From: JAAYDI01 sp052034005
GTDB taxonomy: Bacteria; Planctomycetota; Planctomycetia; Pirellulales; Pirellulaceae
Direction of reading: 5' to 3'
NCBI GenBank assembly: GCA_052034005.1
Contig: JBPOJB010000051.1
Span: 1 to 25,069 of the forward strand
Length of the DNA stretch: 25,069 nucleotides
In this document: piece after piece, positions 15,348 to 23,768 of the stretch
How the letters are laid out: every line of letters starts with the position of its first letter
How positions within the stretch are numbered: the first letter of the stretch is position 1
The notes under the pieces: generated by a model
The model's database searches: none
What the model was told of the DNA's origin: nothing
Seen by the model: only the letters and a program-made list of their open reading frames with translations
Position numbers and translations under genes: made by a program

Positions 15348-18311
15348 ATGCCTCAGCTCTCTGCGATCCTGGCCGCATGCTTGATCGGAACGCATACCTT
15401 CTGCGCCGCGGCGCAGCGCGCGACGGCTGACCAGCCCGAACCGCCGCCGGTCCCCGAACAGGTCTATCAGGGCGAGCTGGTGGCCTACCCGGGCCCCTGG
15501 GGGTTCCTGGGCAAAGGGCACATCATCCTGGTCAGCGACCAGGAGTTGGAGACGATCGCAGGCGATCCCGACGCGCAGGTGAACCTGTCGCTCACGTTCC
15601 AGCGGCGTGACACGAGCCTGCGGCAGGTCTGCGAGCAGTCGCAGCGGGCCGGCCACCGGACGCTGATCGTGGCCTTCGACCATTTCTTTCGCCAGTACCG
15701 GCCCGGCCAGGACGCGCCGCGACGGCTGATGCCCGATATGCCGGAGTACATCGCGTTGATTGCGAAGATCAGCCAGTTTGCCCAGCAGTATGGGCTGGCC
15801 CTGGAGCTGTCGCTGTTGAGCCCGCTGGAGATCGGCCCGGCCTACGCGCAGGCCACCGGCGAGGCGGGCCGCTGGATGCACTACCGCAAGGGACTGCGCG
15901 ATCCGCAAACCGGGGAGTTCAGCGTGCAGTTGTGGCGCCAACGCCGTTGGACCAACAACAAAGGCCCCATCGACGTGCAAGAGGACGGCGTGCGCGTGTT
16001 CGCGTTCCACGAGCACGTCCTGGGTGGCACGCCGTATCGCGTCGTGCCGCCCGAGTCGATCGTCGAGATCACCGACGTGGCCCAGGTCGAAGTCTGGGAA
16101 GGCAGCTCGGCGCCGACCGCTCAGCGGGTCCGCGTCCACGGACGTGGCCGTACGGATATCGGGCCCTTGGACCGTGTGTTTGTGGTCCAGATGTACCGCA
16201 CACCCGAGATGGACTACTTCAGTCCGCAGGCGCTGCCCTACCTGAAGAGACTGATCGATCAATACGCCGACGCCGGCGTGAGACTCAACGCGCTGTACGC
16301 CGATGAAATGCACATCCAGCAGGACTGGGCCTACTTCCACCACCATGACCACGGCGAGTTTGCCCAGCGGTATGTGAGCGACGGGCTCGCGCAGTCGTTT
16401 GCCGATCGCTACGGCGCCCAGTACAGCGACCTGGCGAAGTACCTGATCTATTTCACGCGCGGCCAGGAGGACTTCGCGGCCGATTTATCGGCCAAGGACG
16501 GCATCATGCATGTGCTGGGCGCCTCGCCGGAAGCCATTCGCGAGACGGCGCTGCTGCGGGCACGGTACTACCACCTGCTCCAGGACGGCGTCGTCGACCT
16601 GTTCGTGGCGGCCAAGCGGCACGCCGAACAGCGCATGGGCCATCGGCTCGAGTCGCGCGCCCACGCCACCTGGGCCGAGAGCCCGACGATCGATTACTGG
16701 AACACGGGCCAGGAGCCCCGGGCCAGATACCAATACGAGTACACGTCCAACTTCACCTGGTCCTGCACTGTCCACCAGGCGGCGGCCGCGTGCCACGATT
16801 ACTTCAAATGGGGCGATTTTCTCACGGGCAACGGCAACGATCACACGGAAGGCGGCTGGCTCGATCGCGACTACTTCGCGCTGGCGCTGGCCTGCTCCAC
16901 CGGCATCCTGAACGAAGTGCCCTACTCCTACGCCGCCCACTGGGGCATGCCGCACGAAGTGTCGCAGCGGCGCACGAGCCTGGTCAGCACCTATGGCGCG
17001 GCGGGACACCCGTACTGGACGGCCGTCCAAGAGGCGCAGCACCGTGATGTCGACGTCCTCATGTTGTACCCGCTGGACCTGGTGGCCGTCGATGAACGGT
17101 TCGGCAGTTGGATGACGCAATACGGCTACGCCAACTACATCACACGCGCCAAGCTGCTCGAGCGCGGCACGGTGCGCCAGGGGGCGATCGAACTCGCCGG
17201 ACGCCGCTTCACCACGCTGGTGGCGCTGTTCGAGCCCTTCCCGACGCGCGAGCTGCTCGACATGATGTGCCAGCTGGTCGAGCAAGGCGGGCGCGTCGTC
17301 TGGTCCGGACCTCCCCCCGTCCTGCTGTTCGAGGGCGGGCCGGCAACCGGCGCCTGGAGCGATCTGTTCCAGGTCGATTACACGCCCTCCCGCGACGAAG
17401 GCCTGCTCTCGCCCGGCAGGATGGTCACGTTCCAGGGGGTTCTCCAGGACGTCGCCCCCCAGACGATCCTCACCGACTTCCTGGTCGACCGCATCTACCC
17501 GGTCACTGCACGCTCGGACACGCAGACCGTCGCCACCGTGAAGCAACACACGGTCGGGACCTGCCGCGCGTATCCGGGCGGCGGGACCGCCACGTTCCTG
17601 GGCTACCGGCCGCGCGACGACCAGTCCCAGAGTCTGGGCTACGAGTCGCGCAACTGGTTCGAGGTGTTGACGGCGCTCGGGGCCTATCCGCCCACCGGCC
17701 GTTTTGCAGGGGTCAACGACAACACGGAGTACATTTCGCGGACCACCGATTACCTGGCCTGCCGGTTCCCGAACGGCACGATCGCCGTCGCGTGCCATTT
17801 CCGCCGCGTCGAGGAAGGTTGGCCAGGCGGCTTCGCGCGCAAGGAGGACGAGGACCGGGCCTACCTCAAGCAGCACTCGCTGCCCGACGACACGTTGCGT
17901 CTCGAGGCGTTCCAGGTGCACGGTCACGAAGTGACGTACGACGGGCATCAGACGGTCGCGTGGCGCGTGAACGACGCCGGCGACCTGATCGCCTTCGCAG
18001 GCATCCGCTGCCGAGGGATCACGGTGAACGGCCGCACCTTCGAGTTCGCCGACACGCCACTGGCCATGATCGCCTGGACGCCCGTGGCCGCCGAGCGCCG
18101 CGTCCCGGGTGGGGCCGTCTTCCAGGCCGCCGTGCACGGGCAGGGGACAGTGCGTATCCCATTGGGCGATCTGCCGCCGAACCTGGAGGTCTTCGCGGAA
18201 GGCCCCACGCCCGGCAGCCGGGGGCAGGCGGTCCCATCGCGCATCGAGGACCGCACGCTCGTGCTCGAGATCGGACCCAACGAGGCCGGCCGCTGGCTCT
18301 GGGGGAAGTAG
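15348..18311 (+). CDS. Large secreted protein, putative TIM-barrel glycoside hydrolase
   Basis: A 987-residue protein with an N-terminal signal peptide (about 1-22, ending FCAAAQ). I do not recognise the family. The central part (about 100-560) looks like a (beta/alpha)8 barrel with many Trp/Tyr/His residues. Two glutamates are candidate catalytic residues of a retaining clan GH-A-like enzyme: Glu320 in YADEMH and Glu444 in TWAESPTIDY. The part after about 565 (LMLYPLDLVAVDERFG, then a segment on changing and assessing values ending VVWSGPPPVLL) resembles the amidotransferase-like trimerisation domain found in GH42-type enzymes. A beta-rich C-terminus follows (about 780-987). Start: AAGAGG 7 bases before the ATG. 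It stands alone, divergent from glutamate dehydrogenase and convergent with the FetB gene. It is plausibly a polysaccharide- or glycoside-degrading enzyme, but this is an inference. Confidence 0.85.
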   Translation: MPQLSAILAACLIGTHTFCAAAQRATADQPEPPPVPEQVYQGELVAYPGPWGFLGKGHIILVSDQELETIAGDPDAQVNLSLTFQRRDTSLRQVCEQSQRAGHRTLIVAFDHFFRQYRPGQDAPRRLMPDMPEYIALIAKISQFAQQYGLALELSLLSPLEIGPAYAQATGEAGRWMHYRKGLRDPQTGEFSVQLWRQRRWTNNKGPIDVQEDGVRVFAFHEHVLGGTPYRVVPPESIVEITDVAQVEVWEGSSAPTAQRVRVHGRGRTDIGPLDRVFVVQMYRTPEMDYFSPQALPYLKRLIDQYADAGVRLNALYADEMHIQQDWAYFHHHDHGEFAQRYVSDGLAQSFADRYGAQYSDLAKYLIYFTRGQEDFAADLSAKDGIMHVLGASPEAIRETALLRARYYHLLQDGVVDLFVAAKRHAEQRMGHRLESRAHATWAESPTIDYWNTGQEPRARYQYEYTSNFTWSCTVHQAAAACHDYFKWGDFLTGNGNDHTEGGWLDRDYFALALACSTGILNEVPYSYAAHWGMPHEVSQRRTSLVSTYGAAGHPYWTAVQEAQHRDVDVLMLYPLDLVAVDERFGSWMTQYGYANYITRAKLLERGTVRQGAIELAGRRFTTLVALFEPFPTRELLDMMCQLVEQGGRVVWSGPPPVLLFEGGPATGAWSDLFQVDYTPSRDEGLLSPGRMVTFQGVLQDVAPQTILTDFLVDRIYPVTARSDTQTVATVKQHTVGTCRAYPGGGTATFLGYRPRDDQSQSLGYESRNWFEVLTALGAYPPTGRFAGVNDNTEYISRTTDYLACRFPNGTIAVACHFRRVEEGWPGGFARKEDEDRAYLKQHSLPDDTLRLEAFQVHGHEVTYDGHQTVAWRVNDAGDLIAFAGIRCRGITVNGRTFEFADTPLAMIAWTPVAAERRVPGGAVFQAAVHGQGTVRIPLGDLPPNLEVFAEGPTPGSRGQAVPSRIEDRTLVLEIGPNEAGRWLWGK

Positions 18312-18359
18312 GCGGAGCCCGCACCGCGTGCATGCCGGGTCCCGCGCAACCCGTTCACC

Positions 18360-19175
18360 TCATCCCCGCCAAGTTCCAACGCGCCGCTCGACGATGCGGC
18401 GCGCCAGGAACTGATGGTCCGCGCTGAACAGCCGATAGAAGCTCAACAATACGATCCCCACCGTGCAGAGCGCCGTGGCCGATGCGATGAGGAACATGAT
18501 CACGATCTGGTACTTCACGGCCTGGATGGGCGCCGTGCCCGACAGGAGCTGGCCGGTCATCATGCCGGGCAGGCTGACGATCCCCACGACCAGCATCGAG
18601 TTGATGATGGGGATCATCCCCGTGCGCACCGCATGTTGGATCGGCATCCGAGCGGCCTCCCACCGCGTGGCCCCCAGTGTCAAAGCCATCTCCACCTGAT
18701 CCCGCTGCGCGACGAGCGTATCCGTGAAGCTGTTCAGTCCGATCGAGACCCCGTTGAGCGAGTTGCCCAACACCATGCCCAGCAGGGGAATGACATACTG
18801 GGGCCGCCACCAGGAACCCGCGTCCGGCATGATGACGACCATGACATAGCCGGTGACCAGCCAACTGGCGGCCCACAGCGAGACGATCGTGTTGAGCCAG
18901 ATCCCCGGGAACCGGCGTCGGTTGCGCTGGCCGGCCGTGACGCCGGCAATCAGCGTCATCACCGCCAGCAGGGCCAGCACGACATACCATCGGTCCACGT
19001 GGAAGACCCATTCCAGGATCCAGCCGATCAGCAGCAATTGGAGCACGGTCCGGAGGCTGGCCCAGGCCAACGTACGTTCCATGCCCAGGCGCAGGGCGAC
19101 CGACAGGGCGCCGTTGATCAGGATCAGGAGGGCCGCCAGGGCGACCTGCCCGTACGTCAGTTCAAGGTAGTCCAC
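18360..19175 (-). CDS. fetB: FetB-type (UPF0014) ABC transporter permease
   Basis: A 271-residue integral membrane protein with about seven hydrophobic segments, the first at about residues 9-28. The signature LGATRWEAARMPIQHAVRTG followed by MIPIINSM, GIVSLPGMMTGQLLSG and PIQAVKYQIVIMF is characteristic of the FetB/YbbM/UPF0014 family. In E. coli FetAB was reported to export iron and protect against oxidative stress. The GTG at 19175 was chosen: it gives the normal family length, has GGAG 9 bases upstream, and overlaps the end of the ATPase gene by 14 bases, so the two are translated together. An upstream in-frame GTG at 19223 would add 16 hydrophilic residues. Confidence 0.9.
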   Translation of the reverse strand: MDYLELTYGQVALAALLILINGALSVALRLGMERTLAWASLRTVLQLLLIGWILEWVFHVDRWYVVLALLAVMTLIAGVTAGQRNRRRFPGIWLNTIVSLWAASWLVTGYVMVVIMPDAGSWWRPQYVIPLLGMVLGNSLNGVSIGLNSFTDTLVAQRDQVEMALTLGATRWEAARMPIQHAVRTGMIPIINSMLVVGIVSLPGMMTGQLLSGTAPIQAVKYQIVIMFLIASATALCTVGIVLLSFYRLFSADHQFLARRIVERRVGTWRG

Positions 19176-19863
19176 CGCCCATCGCTCCGCCCACGAACTG
19201 CCCTGCCTCCATGCGGACCACACGGTCGGCCATCCGCGCCGCCTGTTCCGGGTTGTGACTGACCCACACGATCGTCCGCGCCCGCGGCGACTCCTGGCAC
19301 CACTGCATCACGCACTGCTCCACCGCGTGCACGGCGTCCGGGTCCAGCGCGGCCGTCGGCTCGTCCAGCAACAGGACCTCCGGGTCCAGTTGCATGGCGC
19401 GCAGCAATGCGGTGATCTGCGCTTCGCCACCCGAGAGGTCCCGGTTCGACTTCGTCAGGAACTCCGTGTCACGACCCAACGACCGCAGCCATCGTTCGGC
19501 CTGCATCGCGTCGAACTGCCGCCGGCGGTGCACTGCGAAGGAAAACGGGTACTTCAAGTTCTCCAAGACCGTTCCCTCGATGAGTGCCGGACGTTGGTGC
19601 AAGTACAAGACCCGGCTGCGGAACTCGGGAAGCCGCTGGCGGGGCACGGGCGCCCCCTGCCAGCGCAGCTGGCCGGCGTCCAGCGGGTCGAGCAGCGCCA
19701 ACGATCGCAGCAACAGCGTCTTGCCGCTCCCGGTCGGGCCGACCACGATGACCCGCTCTCCGGCATCAATACGTAACGACAGGTCGCGCAGCAGCCAGCG
19801 GCCCGGGCCGGGCGCGCGGCGGCCGAGTTCGATGGTTTCCAGGATGGGCGAAGCGGTGGGCAT
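19162..19863 (-). CDS. fetA: FetA-type ABC transporter ATP-binding protein
   Basis: A 233-residue ABC ATPase: Walker A GPTGSGKT (42-49), Q-loop Gln90, signature LSGGEAQ (143-149), Walker B VLLLDEPTAALD (163-174) and switch His203. It pairs with the FetB permease that follows and overlaps it, in the same order as in E. coli, so it powers that transporter at the inner face of the membrane. The ATG at 19863 is preferred; an in-frame GTG at 19884 would add seven residues, and neither has a clear Shine-Dalgarno. No iron-box-like sequence was seen upstream. The gene is divergent from the secreted toroid-like protein. Confidence 0.9.
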   Translation of the reverse strand: MPTASPILETIELGRRAPGPGRWLLRDLSLRIDAGERVIVVGPTGSGKTLLLRSLALLDPLDAGQLRWQGAPVPRQRLPEFRSRVLYLHQRPALIEGTVLENLKYPFSFAVHRRRQFDAMQAERWLRSLGRDTEFLTKSNRDLSGGEAQITALLRAMQLDPEVLLLDEPTAALDPDAVHAVEQCVMQWCQESPRARTIVWVSHNPEQAARMADRVVRMEAGQFVGGAMGGGLP

Positions 19864-19918
19864 GGCGCTGGCCCGCGGAGCCACATGAGCAGGACCGGAC
19901 GAACCGAACCAACGGGGT

Positions 19919-19946
19919 CCGCAAGAAAACGCTGGGATTCTTGCGG
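19919..19946. promoter_or_regulatory. Perfect 9-N10-9 inverted repeat, candidate operator
   Basis: CCGCAAGAA (19919-19927), ten bases, TTCTTGCGG (19938-19946). The half-site centres are 19 bases apart, about two helical turns, as for a dimeric regulator. It sits between divergent genes, so it is not a terminator. The right arm contains TTGCGG, and TCTAAT (5 of 6 to TATAAT) lies at 19962-19967, 15 bases further on. The repeat may thus overlap the -35 region of the rightward gene. Confidence 0.5.
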
Positions 19947-20020
19947 CTCGGGATGTTACACTCTAATGCATTTGGGCGTCGGCGCGAATGTTCCACACGA
20001 CCTCGCGAGGGAGACAGACC

Positions 20021-21427
20021 ATGGGTTGTCAACTCCTGGCCATGAGCATCTGGGCGGCCGTCGCGATACTTCCGCCGCAGTCGACCCAGGACCAGCCGTC
20101 CTTCTACCTGCCGGAGAACCCGCAATACACGATCGTCGACTCGGTCCGGGACTGCCTGCGATTCACGCTCACCAAGACCTTGCGGACCAACGCGCAGGGG
20201 CACCGCGAGAGCATTTCCAGCTTCGTGGATCCGGAAGGGCAGGTTATGGGCTGGCACGATTTCGGGCACCTGGAAGGGCCCGGCTGGGCAGCCAACGCCG
20301 TGGGCGGCAGTTATGAAATCTACCTGTGGGGCCTGCTGCTCGATGAACCGGACTGGCGGAACCAGGCCCTCAGCATCCTCGACCATGTACTCGAAGACGG
20401 ATTCATCGACTGGCAGACCGGCTTCATCCGCCCCTACCGCCTGACGACCACCGGCGAGTTCTGCCTGAATTATACGCACGGCTCGCAGTGGCTCTGTCCC
20501 GGCTCCATGGCGAAGATCGGCTACCAGTTGTTGCTGTGGGCCGATCAACTCGGCGCCGACCCGCGCGCGGATCGGGCGCGCACCGCCGCCCGCCAGTGCG
20601 CCGAGTGGATCCAGGAGCACGTCGCGCCCGTGCCCAACAACTGGTTCCCGCGGCGGACGACCCCTACCGGCCAGGTCTATCGCCAATCGCCCACCGGCGG
20701 CGACGATCCGTTCTGGCAGACGTCGGCGGACGGGCTCTTCATTGTGCAGCTCCAGGCCGCGCTCACGGCGCGCGGGCTGGCCAACTATCGGGCCGTCATC
20801 CGGGAGAAAACCGACGTCTTCATGCGGGCCGGCGGCATCTTCGGGAGCATCAATCACGACACATACGACCCGCACGAGAACGTGGCCTATAGCGTGGCGT
20901 TCCGCGTCCTGCTCCCCGTCGCCGGGCTGCTCGATGACGACGCCATCCGCACGTTCGCCTACGACACATGCCTGGCCGGGCTGCGGCAGTTCCAGATGTG
21001 CGAGGACCGCCACGGCGTGGCCACCCGCGGGCTGCTGTACATGGAGCAGAGCTGGGACACGTCCTACCTGTGGGAAAACGCCGAAGCGGCGCTGGCGTAC
21101 TTCGAAGCCGCCGCCGACACGCGCCCGCGCGACGCCGCTTTGAGCCGCGCCTGGGAGCTCAACGGGCTCACGATCCTGCGCGCGTGCGCCAAACACCACT
21201 ACGGCCCGCACGGGTTCCTGACCGAAGGTGTCGACTGGAACGACCATGTCGGCCAGCAGCATCACATTCAACAGGCCAAGTACGCCGCCATCCAATACAC
21301 CGAACCGTTCCTCAACAACCAGCACATCGCCGAACCGACGTGGTACTACCTCACGCACCTGGCATCGTCTTCCCAAGTGGACGGCCGGACCGAGTGGCAG
21401 GATGTGGAAGGGAACCGGCTGCGGTGA
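20021..21427 (+). CDS. Secreted protein with alpha/alpha-toroid-like fold, unknown function
   Basis: A 468-residue protein with a short N-terminal hydrophobic leader (residues about 4-19) ending in a Ser/Gln-rich stretch. The body is made of helical repeats rich in Trp, Tyr, Asp and Glu (for example EGPGWAANAVGGSYEIYLWG, SMAKIGYQLLLWADQLG and AYFEAAADTR), which suggests a six-hairpin (alpha/alpha) glycosidase-like fold. I do not recognise a specific family and see no certain catalytic pair. Start: the ATG at 20021 with GGAG 7 bases upstream; an in-frame ATG at 19988 would precede it but has no Shine-Dalgarno. It lies 41 bases ahead of the MoxR gene but is probably a separate unit. A role in processing glycans outside the cytoplasm fits the second large secreted protein nearby, but this is an inference. 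Confidence 0.82.
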   Translation: MGCQLLAMSIWAAVAILPPQSTQDQPSFYLPENPQYTIVDSVRDCLRFTLTKTLRTNAQGHRESISSFVDPEGQVMGWHDFGHLEGPGWAANAVGGSYEIYLWGLLLDEPDWRNQALSILDHVLEDGFIDWQTGFIRPYRLTTTGEFCLNYTHGSQWLCPGSMAKIGYQLLLWADQLGADPRADRARTAARQCAEWIQEHVAPVPNNWFPRRTTPTGQVYRQSPTGGDDPFWQTSADGLFIVQLQAALTARGLANYRAVIREKTDVFMRAGGIFGSINHDTYDPHENVAYSVAFRVLLPVAGLLDDDAIRTFAYDTCLAGLRQFQMCEDRHGVATRGLLYMEQSWDTSYLWENAEAALAYFEAAADTRPRDAALSRAWELNGLTILRACAKHHYGPHGFLTEGVDWNDHVGQQHHIQQAKYAAIQYTEPFLNNQHIAEPTWYYLTHLASSSQVDGRTEWQDVEGNRLR

Positions 21428-21468
21428 ATGTCCTGCATCCCGCCTGAGGGCCCCGGGGATTTCGTCTC

Positions 21469-22410
21469 GTGATTGACGCCAATCAGACCGCGAAACGCAT
21501 CATCTCCAACGTGGAGAAGGTGATTGTCGGCAAACGGCAGCAACTGATCCTATCGCTCGTCGCGTGGTTCTCCGAAGGGCACATCCTGTTGGAGGACGTG
21601 CCGGGCGTGGCCAAGACCATGCTGGCACGCGCGCTGGCGCGCAGCGTCGGCTGCGTCTTCAAGCGTATCCAGTGCACCCCGGACCTGCTGCCCACCGACG
21701 TAACCGGCGCGTCGATCTTCAACCAGAAGACGGCCGAGTTCGAATTCCGCCCCGGGCCGGTGTTCGCCCAGCTGCTGTTGGCCGACGAGATCAACCGCAC
21801 GACGCCGCGCACTCAGGCCGCGCTGCTGGAGGCGATGGCCGAGTCGCGCGTGACGGTCGACGGCGTGACCCACCGGCTCCAGCCGCCGTTCCTGGTCATC
21901 GCCACGCAGAACCCGATCGATCATGAAGGTACCTTCGCGCTGCCCGAAGCCCAGCTGGACCGGTTCCTCATGCGGTTCAGCCTCGGGTACCCGTCGATGG
22001 ACGAAGAACTGCAGATGCTCGAGATGCTGCACCACAAGCATCCGCTGGAGGACTTGGAACCGGTCGCCACCGCCGACGAGCTGGTGGCCTGCCAGCGGGC
22101 CGTGCGCGACATCCGGGTGGACGACAAGGTCCGCCAGTACTTGATGCAGATCGTCCACGACACGCGCGACCATGCGGATCTGAGCCTGGGAGGGAGTCCG
22201 CGTGCCAGCCTCGCCCTGTTCCGCACCTCCCAGGCCCTGGCGGCCTTGCGCGGCCGCAAGTACGTGCTGCCGGACGACGTGAAACGCGTCGCCGGCCCCG
22301 TGTTGAACCACCGCGTCATCCTGAAGCCGGAGAGCCGCCTGCGGAAACTCACGGCGGAGCGGATTGTGGAAGAAGTGGTGGCCGAGATCGCGGTCCCCAC
22401 CATGTCGTAA
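21469..22410 (+). CDS. MoxR-family AAA+ ATPase
   Basis: A 313-residue MoxR-type AAA+ ATPase, a chaperone-like protein that typically assists assembly or activation of partners encoded next to it. Walker A-type loop EDVPGVAKT (42-50), Walker B LLLADEINR (102-110, Asp106 and Glu107), sensor 1 ATQNP (145-149), the LPEAQLDRF motif with Arg165 as probable arginine finger, and a C-terminal lid with SLGGSPRASL. The start is a GTG at 21469; GGGGA lies about 9 bases upstream. No better start is seen. It is followed after 35 bases by the DUF58 gene, the standard MoxR-DUF58 pairing. Confidence 0.95.
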   Translation: MIDANQTAKRIISNVEKVIVGKRQQLILSLVAWFSEGHILLEDVPGVAKTMLARALARSVGCVFKRIQCTPDLLPTDVTGASIFNQKTAEFEFRPGPVFAQLLLADEINRTTPRTQAALLEAMAESRVTVDGVTHRLQPPFLVIATQNPIDHEGTFALPEAQLDRFLMRFSLGYPSMDEELQMLEMLHHKHPLEDLEPVATADELVACQRAVRDIRVDDKVRQYLMQIVHDTRDHADLSLGGSPRASLALFRTSQALAALRGRKYVLPDDVKRVAGPVLNHRVILKPESRLRKLTAERIVEEVVAEIAVPTMS

Positions 22411-22445
22411 CCCGTCGCACCGGCGCGCATTGACGCCCGATCACC

Positions 22446-23753
22446 ATGCGTTGGATCGCCGCCGCCATCCTGATGCTCCTGCTGGCCCTGGCCCTGCGGA
22501 TGGAACTGCTGGCCTACGCTATGTACGTGTTCCTGGCGACCCTGCTGATCAGCCGCCTGCTGTCACAGACCTGGGCTCGGAGCATCTCGGCCGAGCGAGA
22601 GTGCAATCGATTGACGGCCGAAGTCGGGGACACGGTCGCGGTCGTCGTCACGCTGTGCAACCGCAGTCGCATTCCGATCGCCTGGCTGCTGGCCGAGGAT
22701 CTGCTGCCCCGCCGCGCGCTCATGTTCCGGCCCCCCGACCTCCAGCTGCACGGCAACCGCGTCCAGCTGCAGATGCTCCAAGCCCACGGCCGCAAGCAGC
22801 TCAACTACCAGCTGACCTGTAACCGCCGCGGCTACTACCAGCTCGGACCCTTGGTGGCGGAAACCGGCGACCTGTTCGGGCTGCATCGGCGGTTCCGCCT
22901 CGTCGCCGAACCGCATTTCCTGCTGGTCTACCCGCCCGTCATCCCGCTGGACGGGTACGATATCGCGTCTCGGCGACCGATCGGCGAAGTCCGCATGGCC
23001 TCGCGCCTGTATGAGGACCCCACGCGCATCAATGGGGTGCGGGCCTACCAGCTGGGCGATCCGCTGAACCGCATCCACTGGCGGGCCACCGCGCGCGTCG
23101 GCTCGTTACACAGCAAGGTCTACGAGCCATCGTCCATCGCCGGCGCAACGCTCGTGTTGGAATTCCACCAGGCCAGCCATCCGGAGCGGCACGAGCCGTT
23201 CCGCAGCGAACTGGCCGTGGTGGCCGCCGCGTCGGTCGCCAACGCCTTGTATCAGATGGGGCAGCAGATCGGCCTGGTCACCAACGGCCGAGACGCAGCC
23301 GATCGAATCCGCGTCGAAGGCTGGGACTTCCAGCCCCGCTCGCGCTCGGAAGCAGGACGGGTCGCCGGCATGCTCGAGCAGTCCGAGCGGCTGCAGCCGG
23401 TGATCGTTCCCACGCGACGCGGTGTGGAGCAGTTGCGGCGCATCCTCGAGACGCTGGCCCGCGTAGAATTGACCGACGGGCTGCGACTGCCCGAACTGAT
23501 GCGCGAAGTGGAGGGCCGCATCCCGCGCGACGCGACCGTGATCGTGATCGTTCCGGAAGTGACGGCCGAGACCGTGGTGACGCTGGAGGACCTGAAACGC
23601 CGCGGACTGGCCGTGACCGCCATCCTGAACATACACGACGAGACCGCGTTCGCGTCAGCGGCCGGCCCGCTCGACGCGCTGCGCATCGACACGCACCATT
23701 TAAGAGACGAATCGGCCATCCCCCGCATCTGCCGGCGGTTCGCACTGCGATAG
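22446..23753 (+). CDS. DUF58 domain-containing protein
   Basis: A 435-residue protein with two N-terminal membrane segments (about 4-17 and 21-38), a beta-rich middle and the DUF58 signature VRAYQLGDPLNRIHWRATAR (198-217). The C-terminal half has a von Willebrand A-like character (LVLEFHQA, VIVIVPEV), but without a clear metal-binding DxSxS. DUF58 proteins are regular partners of MoxR ATPases and are often encoded with transglutaminase-like membrane proteins; the biochemical role is not established. No clear Shine-Dalgarno precedes the ATG at 22446, which suggests coupling to the MoxR gene. It ends 15 bases before the next gene. Confidence 0.93.
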   Translation: MRWIAAAILMLLLALALRMELLAYAMYVFLATLLISRLLSQTWARSISAERECNRLTAEVGDTVAVVVTLCNRSRIPIAWLLAEDLLPRRALMFRPPDLQLHGNRVQLQMLQAHGRKQLNYQLTCNRRGYYQLGPLVAETGDLFGLHRRFRLVAEPHFLLVYPPVIPLDGYDIASRRPIGEVRMASRLYEDPTRINGVRAYQLGDPLNRIHWRATARVGSLHSKVYEPSSIAGATLVLEFHQASHPERHEPFRSELAVVAAASVANALYQMGQQIGLVTNGRDAADRIRVEGWDFQPRSRSEAGRVAGMLEQSERLQPVIVPTRRGVEQLRRILETLARVELTDGLRLPELMREVEGRIPRDATVIVIVPEVTAETVVTLEDLKRRGLAVTAILNIHDETAFASAAGPLDALRIDTHHLRDESAIPRICRRFALR

Positions 23754-23768
23754 AAAGAGCACGACGGC

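Noticed and set aside
16485..18137. A 550-codon minus-strand open frame inside the 987-residue protein gene
   Set aside because: The translation has no recognisable motif and an Arg/Gly/Val/Asp-heavy composition typical of antisense frames in GC-rich genes. The sense frame has a signal peptide and a Shine-Dalgarno.
18336..18353. CGGGT-N8-ACCCG stem between the convergent 987-residue protein gene and fetB
   Set aside because: A five-base stem without U-tract is too weak to call a terminator.
19766..21376. A 536-codon minus-strand open frame opposite the toroid-like gene, running into fetA
   Set aside because: It overlaps the N-terminal coding part of fetA in another frame and shows antisense-type composition.
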